NCBI GenBank assembly: GCA_035604455.1
Contig: DATNIM010000042.1
Span: 62,001 to 126,000, forward strand
Direction of reading: 5' to 3'
Length of the DNA stretch: 64,000 bases
From: AG25 sp035604455
GTDB taxonomy: Bacteria; Gemmatimonadota; Gemmatimonadetes; Gemmatimonadales; GWC2-71-9
The translations under genes and the position numbers were made by a program. The notes below the pieces were generated by a model. It was given only the letters and a program-made list of their open reading frames with translations. It was not told the origin of the DNA and searched no databases. How positions within the stretch are numbered: position 1 is the first letter of the stretch; each line of letters starts with the position of its first letter. Below, piece by piece: positions 17,392-26,240 of this stretch.

Positions 17392-18345
17392 ATGCTCGCG
17401 CGAGCAGGCCTCTTGTGGGTATCAGAGCGGCCAGCAGTCGTCCGCCTGGTGCGTTCGAGTGGACTCGGTCGGCGCCTCGCGGCGCGGTTCGTGGCGGGTG
17501 ACGACGTGTCGAGCGCGGTGCGCGCTGTGCAGGAGCTCAACGCGGCGGGCGTCGCGGCCACACTCGACGTGCTCGGGGAATCGGTCACGAGTGCGGCTGA
17601 GGCGCGCGCCGCGCGGGACGCGTATCTCGAGACGCTCGACGCCATCGCGCGGGCCCATGCCGCGAGTCATGTTTCGCTCAAGCTCACCCAGCTCGGTCTC
17701 GATGTTTCGGAAGAGCGGTGCGTCTCGAACGTCGAGGCGGTAATCGAACGCGCGCGAGCGTTGGGCTCCTTCGTCCGTATCGACATGGAAGGGTCGGCGT
17801 ACACGGAACGCACCCTCGCTCTTTTTCGCGATCGTTTCCGGCCTGAGTTCGGGACCGCGGTCGGCGTCGTGCTCCAATCCTATCTCCGGCGGACTGAACA
17901 CGACTTGACGGACCTTCTCCGAGTGGGCGCGCGCATCCGGCTGTGCAAGGGGGCCTATCAGGAGCCCGCGACGGTCGCGTTTCCGCGAAAGAGCGACGTC
18001 GACGCGAACTATGTCCGCTGTATGGAGCGCCTGCTCAAGGAGGGCAGGGAGCCCGCGATCGCCACGCACGACGAGGCCCTCATCGAGCACGCCAAGGCGT
18101 TCGCTCGACGCGAGGGCCTCCCCCCTGAGCGGTTCGAGTTCCAGATGCTCTATGGCGTGCGGCGCGACCTCCAGCGCGCGCTCCGGCGCGACGGATATCG
18201 CGTCAGGGTGTACGTGCCCTTCGGGGGCGCGTGGTACCGCTATCTCGTGCGGCGGCTCGCGGAGCGTCCCGCCAACCTGTGGTTCGTCGCGGGCAACGTC
18301 CTCCGGGAAGCCTTGTCGCGTCGCAGTGTGGATCACCGCGCATGA
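17392..18345 (+). CDS. Proline dehydrogenase (single domain)
   Basis: 317 residues of the FAD-dependent TIM-barrel proline dehydrogenase family. Visible signatures are LDVLGESV near the N-terminal third, SLKLTQLGLD, FVRIDMEGSAYTERTL, GVVLQSYLRR, RLCKGAYQEP and EFQMLYGVRRDLQRAL. It oxidises proline to pyrroline-5-carboxylate at the membrane. It is the stand-alone form, with no fused P5C dehydrogenase and no such gene nearby. The ATG at 17392 fits the family start and lies 13 bases after the FadJ-like stop, so it is probably in the same operon. It overlaps rsgA by 4 bases. Confidence 0.92.
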   Translation: MLARAGLLWVSERPAVVRLVRSSGLGRRLAARFVAGDDVSSAVRAVQELNAAGVAATLDVLGESVTSAAEARAARDAYLETLDAIARAHAASHVSLKLTQLGLDVSEERCVSNVEAVIERARALGSFVRIDMEGSAYTERTLALFRDRFRPEFGTAVGVVLQSYLRRTEHDLTDLLRVGARIRLCKGAYQEPATVAFPRKSDVDANYVRCMERLLKEGREPAIATHDEALIEHAKAFARREGLPPERFEFQMLYGVRRDLQRALRRDGYRVRVYVPFGGAWYRYLVRRLAERPANLWFVAGNVLREALSRRSVDHRA

Positions 18346-19268
18346 TCGGGGTCGTCCTCGAGCGCCAAGGAGCGACGCTGCGCGTCCAGACCGAGGGCGG
18401 GGAGGTCCGCGCGGTGCTGCGGGGCCGCCTGAAACAGGGGGAGACCGACCACGTGGTGGCGGGCGACGTGGTCGACTTCGAACAGGGTGCGGACGGTCCC
18501 GCCACGATCACGGGGATGCGGCCGCGCAAGTCGGTGCTCGCCCGCCGCGCTGCGGGAGAGCGCGATTCACACCGCGCGCAGCCGATCGTCGCGAACGTCG
18601 ACCAGGTGGTGGTCGTCACGGCGGCGCGTGAACCCGATCCGAATCTCCGCATGCTCGACCGGTTCCTGGTGATCGCCGCCGCGAACGACCTACCTGCCGT
18701 CATCGTCGTGAACAAGGTCGATCTGGACCGAGGCGCGGTCGAGCGCTTAGGCGCCCGGTTCGGACCTGCACGCTACCGGATCGTGGCGACGTCCGTGCGC
18801 ACGGGGGCGCTCGGCGGGCTGGGCGCGATACTCGAAGGTCGGGCCTCCGTCCTCGCGGGCCCGTCGGGCGTCGGCAAGTCGAGCCTCCTCAACGCGCTCT
18901 ATCCCGGTCTCGGGCTTCGGACGGGCGGCGTCAGTGAGCGCTTTGGAGCGGGGCGCCATACGACGCGCGCGGCGGTGCTGGTCCCGCTCGACGCGCGGGG
19001 CGGGTTTGTAGCGGATACGCCGGGGCTGCGGGAAGTGGGGACGTGGGCGCTCGACCCGAACGCGCTCGCGGCGTGCTTCCCTGAGTTCCGTCCGTTTCTC
19101 GATCGGTGCCGGTTCGACAACTGCCGGCACATGCTCGAGCCCGACTGCGCCGTGCGCGAGGCCGCAGGCGCAGGCGCCTTCGACGCCGACCGGCTGGCGT
19201 CCTATCAGCGGCTGTTCGAGGAGGTCAACGTTCCCGCGTGGTCGAGCGGTCGGGGCCGCCCGCACTGA
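18342..19268 (+). CDS. rsgA: Ribosome small subunit biogenesis GTPase RsgA (YjeQ)
   Basis: Circularly permuted GTPase that matures the 30S subunit. The 308-residue protein shows an N-terminal OB fold, the G4 motif NKVDL before G1, the P-loop AGPSGVGKSSLL near residues 172-182, DTPGLRE (G3), and the C-terminal zinc-knuckle CRFDNCRHMLEPDCAV. Start at the ATG overlapping the stop of the proline dehydrogenase gene (ATGA). Its C-terminus converges with a histidine kinase gene, with 13 bases between the stops. Confidence 0.95.
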   Translation: MIGVVLERQGATLRVQTEGGEVRAVLRGRLKQGETDHVVAGDVVDFEQGADGPATITGMRPRKSVLARRAAGERDSHRAQPIVANVDQVVVVTAAREPDPNLRMLDRFLVIAAANDLPAVIVVNKVDLDRGAVERLGARFGPARYRIVATSVRTGALGGLGAILEGRASVLAGPSGVGKSSLLNALYPGLGLRTGGVSERFGAGRHTTRAAVLVPLDARGGFVADTPGLREVGTWALDPNALAACFPEFRPFLDRCRFDNCRHMLEPDCAVREAAGAGAFDADRLASYQRLFEEVNVPAWSSGRGRPH

Positions 19269-19281
19269 TGCGATGCGACGG

Positions 19282-20745
19282 TCAGGAAGCGGGAAGGGTG
19301 AACGAGAACGTGGCGCCCTCGTCGGGGCGCCCGGTGGCCCAAATCCTGCCCCCGTGCCGCACGACGATCCGCTTCACGGTCGCAAGCCCGACGCCCGTGC
19401 CCGGGTACTCGTCCGTCGTGTGCAGTCGCTGGAAGACCCCAAACAGACGGTCCGCCTGCGCCGGGTCAAAGCCCGCGCCATTGTCCGCCACGAAGAAGAC
19501 CGTGTCGCGCTCATCCGAGCGTCGCCCGACCTCGATACGGGCATCAGGACGCCTGCTCGTGAACTTCCACGCGTTCCCGAGCAGGTTCTCGATGGCCGCC
19601 CGCAGCAGCGCGGGGTCTCCCGTGACACGGAGATCCTTGTGGATGACGACCTCCACCGTCCGCGCCGGGTCGTTCTTCCGCAACCCCGCGGCGCTGGCCT
19701 CGGCGAGCGCGCTCAAGTCGACGGTCTCGCGCCGCGCTTCCGTCCTCGTCACGCGGGCGAGGGTCAGCATGCCGAGGATGAGCTCGTTCATGTGACTGAC
19801 GCCCGACTGAATGCGCTCCACGAGGCGACGTCCCTCCACGCCCACGAGCGGGCCAAAGTCCTCGGCTAGGATGCGGCTGAATCCGTCGATGTGGCGGAGC
19901 GGGGCCCGTAAGTCGTGGGAGACCGAGTAGGAGAACGCCTCGAGCTCCTGATTCACGGCCTGCAGTTCGGTCGTGCGCTCCTGCACGCGGCGTTCGAGGT
20001 CGATATTGGCGGCCGCGAGCGCCACGGCCAAGCGACGCTGCTCGGCTTCGCTTTCCCGCAGGGCGGCGAGCGCGTCGTCTCGCCGGCGCTCCGCTTTCAG
20101 GATCCGCGTGATCTGCTGGCACATCCATTCGCCTTGCTTGTCACGGGTCTCGGGGCTCGCGAGCAAGACCTCAGGCGGCACGTAGAACACGTTGTCGCGA
20201 TGGAGGACGTGGCCGACGTAGAGACTCCGATGGGCGAGCAGGGCATCCTGAATAGCTCGTCCGGGAACCGTCTCGGCGTGGTACTGGCAGACTCCCGAGA
20301 GGGGCTTGTCACGGAACACCCGCTCGAGCAACGCCTCGTACTCTAGGAGTCGGTCGAAGTTCTTGTCCGGACCGAGCTCCCAGCGCATGTCGCCCGTCGC
20401 GCAGAGACCCTGATACCCGTCTCGCACGGCGTCGTCAATCAAGGTGGTCAGCATCGCGACCATCGCCTCGGGGTCGAAGCCGTCGTTGAGATGACTCCGA
20501 TCGGAGGAAAGGATGAGCGCGCCGCGTTCGGTCTCGGCTTTGACATCGACCCCTTTCGCCGAAAGGGCGCTCGCCACCATATCGAGCATGCCGGGATCGC
20601 CGAGATACAAGCATCGCCGGCCCTCCCGAAGGCCCTCGATGAGCAGTGGAACGATGACGGGGAGTTGCTCCGACGGATGACCCTCGTAAATGAGACACTT
20701 GTGGCGGCTTGCCTCGACATCGGGCTCACGTGCGAGCGGAGACAT
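19282..20745 (-). CDS. MEDS-domain sensor histidine kinase
   Basis: 487 residues. The N-terminal half matches the MEDS (DcmR-like) sensory domain: HKCLIYEGHPSEQLPVIVPLLIEGLREGRRCLYLGD near the start and later CATGDMRWEL and SGVCQYHAETVPGRAI. A coiled coil follows (about 215-265), then a HisKA domain with the phosphoacceptor H277 in SYSVSHDLRAPLRHIDGF, and an HATPase domain with N-box NLLGNAWKF, VADNGAGFD and GTGVGLATVKRIV. No membrane span is seen, so it is cytoplasmic. The start at 20745 follows AAAGGA at the right distance. No response regulator is adjacent, so it is an orphan kinase. Confidence 0.85.
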   Translation of the reverse strand: MSPLAREPDVEASRHKCLIYEGHPSEQLPVIVPLLIEGLREGRRCLYLGDPGMLDMVASALSAKGVDVKAETERGALILSSDRSHLNDGFDPEAMVAMLTTLIDDAVRDGYQGLCATGDMRWELGPDKNFDRLLEYEALLERVFRDKPLSGVCQYHAETVPGRAIQDALLAHRSLYVGHVLHRDNVFYVPPEVLLASPETRDKQGEWMCQQITRILKAERRRDDALAALRESEAEQRRLAVALAAANIDLERRVQERTTELQAVNQELEAFSYSVSHDLRAPLRHIDGFSRILAEDFGPLVGVEGRRLVERIQSGVSHMNELILGMLTLARVTRTEARRETVDLSALAEASAAGLRKNDPARTVEVVIHKDLRVTGDPALLRAAIENLLGNAWKFTSRRPDARIEVGRRSDERDTVFFVADNGAGFDPAQADRLFGVFQRLHTTDEYPGTGVGLATVKRIVVRHGGRIWATGRPDEGATFSFTLPAS

Positions 20746-21037
20746 CGCCATTCCTTTCCATGCGATCGGAGGTCTTCCGTGGCCGTCCATCCCCTGCCAT
20801 TCATGGGCGTGACTGGCGCGGCGGTCAACCATCGTGGGGGAGCGCCGGGCTTCATAGGGCGCGGTTGCGGCATCGAAGGGCGAGAATGAGGCAGTGCACG
20901 TCGACCGGTGCCGTAAAGCGTTCAGCGACAACAGGTTGCCACAGAGGCAAGTGCAACAGTTACACTCCGCTCTTCTCGCTCGCGGGCCTCTCGCCCGGGG
21001 CAGCGGTTCACAATCATGACGCTTTGGGAGCGCACAC
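20746..21037. other. Divergent intergenic region
   Basis: 292 bases between the histidine kinase and the MazG-like gene, the longest gene-free gap in the window. It contains a TTGCCA followed 19 bases later by TACACT on the plus strand (about 20936-20966), which could be a weak promoter for the MazG-like gene, and a small inverted repeat TTGCC-ACAGA-GGCAA overlapping the first hexamer. I see no RNA gene and no coding signal in it. Confidence 0.35.
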
Positions 21038-21358
21038 ATGGCGCTGCGCGAGCTGCAGCAGGCGGTCGACCGTTGGATCGACCAGTACCAGGAAGGCTAC
21101 TTCACTCCTCTCACGAATCTCGCGCGGCTCACCGAAGAGGTCGGAGAGCTGGCGCGGGAGATCAACCACCAGTTCGGCGAGAAGTCGAAGAAGAAAGAGG
21201 AGCCCGAGGGATCCCTCGCGCTTGAGCTCGGGGACATCCTGTTCGTCGTGATCTGTCTTGCGAACTCCCAGGCAATCGACCTGGACGCTGCCTTTCAAGC
21301 GACCCTCACGAAGGTCGCGACGCGCGATGCCGACCGCTGGACCAAGAAGAAGCAATAA
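21038..21358 (+). CDS. MazG-like nucleotide pyrophosphohydrolase
   Basis: 106 residues of the MazG/YpjD type all-alpha NTP pyrophosphohydrolase fold. The metal-binding acidic motifs are visible: LTEEVGELAREI (EExxE) and ELGDILFVVICLAN (ExxD). Members hydrolyse canonical or damaged NTPs to NMP and pyrophosphate; the short single-domain form cannot be assigned a substrate from sequence. A GGGAG site lies 8 bases before the ATG. The C-terminus is basic (KKKQ). It is followed by DUF1015 after about 120 bases. Confidence 0.88.
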   Translation: MALRELQQAVDRWIDQYQEGYFTPLTNLARLTEEVGELAREINHQFGEKSKKKEEPEGSLALELGDILFVVICLANSQAIDLDAAFQATLTKVATRDADRWTKKKQ

Positions 21359-21480
21359 CCGGTCTCGAGTCGAGCCGTTGAACGGTGGGATCGGAAGAGG
21401 AATCGGGGCTCCGCCTTATATTGCCCGTCCAGTTCAGCGGTCAGTGCGTGAGAAATAAGGCCTTTTCTCTCGAGGTGAGC

Positions 21481-22719
21481 GTGGCCCCACCCCTCGTCGC
21501 ACCGTTTGTCGGGGAGCGCTACCGAAAGGCGGCGCTCAGCGCGCTCATCGCACCGCCCTACGATGTCCTGACCCGAGACGACCGGGCACGATACGCGGCG
21601 CGCGATCCCCACAACATCGTCCACCTCATCCTGCCGGAATCGGCTGGCGAGGACCGCTATGCGCACGCCGCCACCCTGCTCGCGCGCTGGCGTGCCGAGG
21701 GGATCTTTGCCCCAGATCCGCGTCCCGCGGTCTACGTGCTCTCCCAGCGGTTTGCCCTTCCAACGGGCGAGCAGCACACGCGGCTCGGCATGTTCGCCGC
21801 GGTCTCCGCGGAGCTTGGGACGGGTAGAGTGCGCCCGCACGAACAGACGCACTCCGTGCCGAAAGCCGACCGGTTGGCGCTGCTCCAGGCGACCCAGACG
21901 AACCTCGAGTCGATCTTTCTCCTCGCCCCGGACCAAGACCGCGCGTTCGCTCGGGCCGTGGCGCGCGCCGCGCGGGGTGCGCCCACCGCGCAGGCCGAGC
22001 TCGAGGGTGTGGACATGCAGCTCTGGGTCGTTTCGGGCCCGCAGGCTGACGAGCTCGCGGCGCTTGCCGGGCGGGCGCAGCTCTACATCGCGGACGGGCA
22101 CCATCGCTTCGAAACGGCCGCTCGCTACGCGGCCGACCATCCAGGCGACGCGCGCGTGCTGTCCTTTGTCGTATCGGTGCACGATTCGGGGCTCGCGATT
22201 CTGCCGACGCACCGCGTGGTCGAGGGGCCGCGGCTCGATTCGGCGCCGCTCCTCGCGAGATGGCGAGAGTGGTTCGACGTCGGACGCGTGGCCCCATGCG
22301 CGGACCGGGTCGAGCGGCTCGCCGAACTCGGCCGGACGCGGACGGCGTGTGTCGTGGCATTCCCGGAGGCGTTCGACGTGAGTCTGGTGCTGAAGGCGGA
22401 CGCCCCACTCGACCGCATCGATCTCGGCCGAACCCCCGCTGTCCGCGCGCTCGACGTCGCCCGGGTCGACGCGCTCGTCGTGCGGCCGCTCGAAGCCGCG
22501 GCCGGCGTAGGGCTTCGCTACACGCCGGACCCGCGGGCCGCGTTCGATGCCGTGCGACGCGGCGGGGCGTCGGCCGCGGTGCTGCTCAATCCGACGCCCG
22601 TAAGCCAAGTGCTCGCCGTGGCGGACTCGGGCGATGTGATGCCCCCCAAGTCGACCTATTTCGTCCCGAAGGTGCCGAGCGGGCTAGTCTTGCGGCCGCT
22701 GGTGGAGCGCGGCGAGTAG
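21481..22719 (+). CDS. DUF1015 family protein
   Basis: 412 residues of the DUF1015 family, recognised by PFVGERYRKA, IAPPYDVLTRDDR, NIVHLILPE, LYIADGHHRFETAARY and the C-terminal MPPKSTYFVPKVPSGLVLRPL. Many members are linked to serine or phosphoglycerate dehydrogenase metabolism by context, but the activity is not known. The frame opens at 21385, yet the GTG at 21481 fits the family start and follows GAGG at 5 bases; a TATATT at 21417-21422 would lie in its leader. Its last 36 bases overlap the end of the convergent PfpI-like gene. Confidence 0.88.
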   Translation: MAPPLVAPFVGERYRKAALSALIAPPYDVLTRDDRARYAARDPHNIVHLILPESAGEDRYAHAATLLARWRAEGIFAPDPRPAVYVLSQRFALPTGEQHTRLGMFAAVSAELGTGRVRPHEQTHSVPKADRLALLQATQTNLESIFLLAPDQDRAFARAVARAARGAPTAQAELEGVDMQLWVVSGPQADELAALAGRAQLYIADGHHRFETAARYAADHPGDARVLSFVVSVHDSGLAILPTHRVVEGPRLDSAPLLARWREWFDVGRVAPCADRVERLAELGRTRTACVVAFPEAFDVSLVLKADAPLDRIDLGRTPAVRALDVARVDALVVRPLEAAAGVGLRYTPDPRAAFDAVRRGGASAAVLLNPTPVSQVLAVADSGDVMPPKSTYFVPKVPSGLVLRPLVERGE

Positions 22720-23214
22720 GGCTTTCGAGAAGGCTGGGAGATCGGCCGGGGTGCGCGAGGAGATGAGGTTCCCGTCCACCACGACCGCGCGATCCTCCCA
22801 GAGAACGCCCGCGTTCTCCATGTCGTCGCGGATCGCCCGCACGCTCGTGGCGCGCTTTCCCTTGAGGATCTTCGCCGAGATGGGCACCCACCCCGCATGG
22901 CAGATGAAGGCGACCGGTTTGCCGGCTTGAAAGATCTCGCGGGTGAGCCTGAGCACCGTCTCGGAGCGCCGTAGCTGATCGGGCGCGAACCCGCCGGGAA
23001 TCACGAGGCCCGCGAAGTCCCTCGCTCGGACGTCGTCGACGTTCGCGTCCACCGTCACGGGGTAGCCCCGTTTACCCGCGTAGGTCTTTTCGCCGAGTCC
23101 CGCCACGACGGTCGTCGCCCCTTCCTCCTCGAGCCGGATCTTGGGATACCAGAGCTCGAGGTCTTCATACAGAGGGCCCGCGAAGAACAGGATCGAGGTG
23201 CCGGCGAGACTCAT
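22684..23214 (-). CDS. PfpI/DJ-1 family intracellular protease-like protein
   Basis: 176 residues of the DJ-1/PfpI superfamily. The nucleophile elbow is FICHAGWVPIS with the Cys-His pair, an acidic strand LVIPGGFAPDQLRR precedes it, and SVRAIRDDMENAGVLWEDRAVVVDGNLISSRTPADLPAF follows. Members of this subgroup include proteases and deglycases; the YhbO/PfpI pattern GG-CH-T/SR-P-DLPAF is clear. The start at 23214 is chosen because the upstream frame shares its DNA with the divergent hypothetical gene. Likely stress related; not certain. Confidence 0.88.
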   Translation of the reverse strand: MSLAGTSILFFAGPLYEDLELWYPKIRLEEEGATTVVAGLGEKTYAGKRGYPVTVDANVDDVRARDFAGLVIPGGFAPDQLRRSETVLRLTREIFQAGKPVAFICHAGWVPISAKILKGKRATSVRAIRDDMENAGVLWEDRAVVVDGNLISSRTPADLPAFSKALLAALHQRPQD

Positions 23215-23270
23215 TGGTTGTGAAGATAGCTCCCTCGCCGCCGGGTCGCGCCGTCGATAGGTTTGCGCCC

Positions 23271-23525
23271 ATGTCGCCTCGGCCTCGCCAGCGTGTCCTC
23301 GACAACCTCGACACCGTGTACCGGGACGCCTACGAGCGAGCCAGAGTGGCGGGCGACAACGCCCGCATGGCGGATCTCGACGCCGCCTACCAGCGCGAGC
23401 AGCTCCTGCTCGAAGTGCTGCTCGATATCCGCGACGCGTTGGTGCCCGAGGGGCGTCGCGAGAAGCCCGAGACCCCAGACCCCCTCGGGGCACTCGAGAC
23501 GATCCGCCGGATCACGGGCTGCTAG
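23271..23525 (+). CDS. Hypothetical protein, 84 residues
   Basis: A small, highly charged, mostly helical protein: a basic N-terminus (MSPRPRQRV), a helix rich in Asp, Arg and Ala (NLDTVYRDAYERARVAGDNARMADLDAAYQREQ), a second helix LLLEVLLDIRDAL and a Pro-rich tail ending in a Cys. No known domain is visible. Start at the ATG at 23271; the frame can extend to 23214 but that part overlaps the PfpI-like start. Its stop overlaps the end of the convergent flavin reductase by 4 bases. Could be a small regulatory or adaptor protein; unproven. Confidence 0.6.
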   Translation: MSPRPRQRVLDNLDTVYRDAYERARVAGDNARMADLDAAYQREQLLLEVLLDIRDALVPEGRREKPETPDPLGALETIRRITGC

Positions 23526-23998
23526 CCGCCGTAGCTGAACCCCGTGGCCTCGAGCGTCAGCGCATGCGCGTCCTGGTGCTCGAGGCCGGCCTCGACCACC
23601 TCACCGAGGACCAGCGTGTGGTCGCCCGCGGGCAGGGTCGCCACGAGCCGGCAGACCAGCCATCCGAGCGCGTCCGCGAGCACGGGCGTTGAGCCGACGG
23701 GCTTGGTCTTCAAGCCCTTCAGCTTCTGCGGCGCCTGGTCGGAGGTCCGGCCGAGCTTCGCCGCCAGATCGCGTTGCGTGTGCTGCAGCAGGTTCACGGC
23801 GAAGCGGCGGGCATCCCGGATCATGCCGATTGTTTTCGACCTGTTTTCGATCGCCACGGCGAGCATCGGCGGGTCGAAGGAGGCCTGCGTGACCCAGTTG
23901 GCGGTCATGCCGTGCTCCTCCCCGCCGTGGGCAACGGTCACCGCGTAGAGTCCGTAGGGAAATTGTTGCAGGATGGCCTTGCGCGCCGCCTCGTCCAC
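23522..23998 (-). CDS. Flavin reductase domain protein (FMN-binding split barrel)
   Basis: 158 residues matching the flavin reductase-like domain: FPYGLYAVTVAHGGEEHGMTANWVTQASFDPPMLAVAI, then FAVNLL, and the C-terminal GDHTLVLGEVVEAGL. It should bind FMN and reduce it with NAD(P)H, supplying a monooxygenase or other flavoenzyme. Start is a GTG at 23998 with a GGAGGG site 8 bases upstream; the frame upstream of this is an antisense shadow of the next gene. It is divergent from the E1 gene with 126 bases between the starts. Confidence 0.85.
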   Translation of the reverse strand: MDEAARKAILQQFPYGLYAVTVAHGGEEHGMTANWVTQASFDPPMLAVAIENRSKTIGMIRDARRFAVNLLQHTQRDLAAKLGRTSDQAPQKLKGLKTKPVGSTPVLADALGWLVCRLVATLPAGDHTLVLGEVVEAGLEHQDAHALTLEATGFSYGG

Positions 23999-24124
23999 AG
24001 GAGTACCCTCCGCGTGCGTCTGTTCAGTACGTGTGGTTGAGAATATCGACGCGAGTAGGAATGCTCGCCACCGGCTGGCTCGGGTCCCCTTGGGCCGTGT
24101 GGCAGGAGTATCTTTAGCCGCCGC

Positions 24125-26236
24125 ATGACGACCCGCACGCGCCCGCAGCACAAGATCCAGCCGCTCACGAAGCCGGATCTCCTCGAGATGTACCGGCTCA
24201 TACTCCTGTCGCGGCGCCTGGACGACCGGGAGATCCAGCTCAAGCGCCAGAATCGGATCTTCTTTCAGATATCGGGAGCGGGCCACGAGGGTGTGCTTGT
24301 CGCCGCGGCCCGCGTGCTGCGGCCCGGCCACGACTGGTTCTACGCGTATTACCGCGACCGGGCGCTCGCGCTCGGGCTCGGGCTTACGCCGGCGGAGATG
24401 CTCTTGGCCGCGGTCGCCGCGGCCGACGATCCGAGCTCGGGCGGCCGCCAGATGCCGTCGCACTGGGGCCACAAGGCGCTGAACCTCGTGAGTCAGTCGA
24501 GTCCCACGGGCACCCAGTTCGTCGAGGCGGTCGGAGCGGCCGAGGCCACGCTCCGCTACGCGCGGATCCCCGGGCTCGAGCGCGAGGAGTCGGACGAGAT
24601 CGTCTACTGCTCGGCCGGCGAGGGGGCGACGAGCGAGGGGGAGTTCTGGGAGGCGCTGAACACGGCCTGCGGTCTCAAAGCGCCCGTGCTCTTTCTCATC
24701 GAGGACAACGGGTACGCGATCTCCGTCCCGGTCGAGGTCCAGACGGCGGGCGGGTCCATCTCGAAGCTCGTCGCCTCCTTCCCGAACCTCTACGTCGAGG
24801 AAGTGGACGGCTGCGACCCGGTCGCGTCCTACGGCGCCATGGGACGCGCGGCGGCGCACTGCCGGGCGCGCAGGGGCCCGGCGCTCGTGCACGCGCACGT
24901 GATCCGGCCCTACTCCCACTCCCTGTCCGACGACGAAGCGGCCTACAAGCCGTCCCGGGAACGCTTGGCCGAAGCGGCGCGGGATTGTCTCGTCACATTC
25001 CCCGAGCGCCTCCGCGCCGAGGGCACCGCGACCCAAAGCGAGCTCGACGCGATCGCTCGGCAGGTGGACGAGGAGGTAGCGGTCGCGACGGACATGGCGC
25101 TCGCGTCACCGCCGCCCGGACCCGAAACGGCCCTGCTGTACGTATACTCGCCGGACGTGGACCCCACCTCGGAGCAGTTCGACACCGAGGACGACCCCCA
25201 TTTCGCCGACGACCCGACCACGATGGTCGATCTCCTGAACGCGTGCCTGCGGGACGAGATGGCGCGCGACCCGCGCATCCTCGTCTTCGGGGAGGACGTG
25301 GCCGACCTCTCGCGCGAGGAGCATCTGCCCGAGGTCAAGGGCAAGGGCGGTGTGTTCAAGGTCACCGCCGGACTCCAGCGCGAATTCGGCAGCGACCGGG
25401 TGTACAACACGCCGCTCGCCGAAGCCGCGATCGTGGGGCGCGCCATCGGGCTCGCCACGCGCGGCCTCAAGCCCGTGATCGAGATCCAGTTCTTCGATTA
25501 CATCTGGCCCGCCTACCACCAGATGCGAAACGAGCTCGTGACGCTGCGGTGGCGCTCGAACAACGCCTTCAGCTGTCCGATCGTGCTCCGCGTCCCCTAC
25601 GGCGGATACCTGAAGGGCGGCTCGATCTACCACTCGCAGACGGGGGCGGTGCTGTTCACCGCGCTACCCGGCTTGCGCGTCGTTTGCCCGTCGACGGCGC
25701 TCGACGCGAACGGCCTGCTCCGCACGGCCATTCGCTCCGACGACCCGGTCTTGTTCCTCGAGCACAAGCACCTGTATCGCCAGACCTACAACAAGGCCCC
25801 GAACCCGGGCCCGAACTTCCTCATCCCGTTCGGCAAGGCGAAGGTCGCGCGGCCCGGTACGCACGCCACGGTCGTCACGTACGGCGCCGTGGTGCAGCGG
25901 GCGCTCTCCGCCGCGAAGGAGCTCGAGGAGAAGGAGGGCCTGAGCGTCGAGGTGATCGATCTCCGGTCGCTCTCACCCGTCGACTGGCCCACGATCGCGG
26001 CGTCGGTGGCGCGGACGAACCGCGTGCTCGTGGCCTATGAGGACCCGCTGTCCTGGGGTTATGGGGCCGAGATCGCGGCGCGGATCGCGGATGACTGCTT
26101 CCCGTTCTTGGACGCGCCCGTCCGGCGGGTGGCGTCGGCGGACTGTTTCGTGGGCTATGCGCCGAGCCTGGAGGACGTGATCCTGCCCCAGGTCGAGCGC
26201 CTCACCCGGGCCCTGCGCGAGCTCTGCCGCTTCTGA
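24125..26236 (+). CDS. 2-oxoacid dehydrogenase E1, fused alpha and beta subunits
   Basis: 703 residues that join the E1 alpha and beta chains of a thiamine-diphosphate-dependent 2-oxoacid dehydrogenase. The alpha part (1 to about 340) has ISGAGHEGVLVAAA, YAYYRDR, and the ThDP motif GEGATSEGEFWEALNTACG ending in EDNGYAIS (about 166-198). The beta part (about 360-703) has VFGEDVADL, NTPLAEAAIVGRAIGLA, IEIQFFDYIWPAYHQ, RVPYGGYLKGG and the C-terminal EVIDLRSLSPVDWPTI. The beta chain resembles the branched-chain and pyruvate types equally; the substrate is not decided. E2 and E3 are not in the window. Its stop lies 4 bases from that of the convergent kinase. Confidence 0.92.
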   Translation: MTTRTRPQHKIQPLTKPDLLEMYRLILLSRRLDDREIQLKRQNRIFFQISGAGHEGVLVAAARVLRPGHDWFYAYYRDRALALGLGLTPAEMLLAAVAAADDPSSGGRQMPSHWGHKALNLVSQSSPTGTQFVEAVGAAEATLRYARIPGLEREESDEIVYCSAGEGATSEGEFWEALNTACGLKAPVLFLIEDNGYAISVPVEVQTAGGSISKLVASFPNLYVEEVDGCDPVASYGAMGRAAAHCRARRGPALVHAHVIRPYSHSLSDDEAAYKPSRERLAEAARDCLVTFPERLRAEGTATQSELDAIARQVDEEVAVATDMALASPPPGPETALLYVYSPDVDPTSEQFDTEDDPHFADDPTTMVDLLNACLRDEMARDPRILVFGEDVADLSREEHLPEVKGKGGVFKVTAGLQREFGSDRVYNTPLAEAAIVGRAIGLATRGLKPVIEIQFFDYIWPAYHQMRNELVTLRWRSNNAFSCPIVLRVPYGGYLKGGSIYHSQTGAVLFTALPGLRVVCPSTALDANGLLRTAIRSDDPVLFLEHKHLYRQTYNKAPNPGPNFLIPFGKAKVARPGTHATVVTYGAVVQRALSAAKELEEKEGLSVEVIDLRSLSPVDWPTIAASVARTNRVLVAYEDPLSWGYGAEIAARIADDCFPFLDAPVRRVASADCFVGYAPSLEDVILPQVERLTRALRELCRF

Positions 26237-26240
26237 CCGC

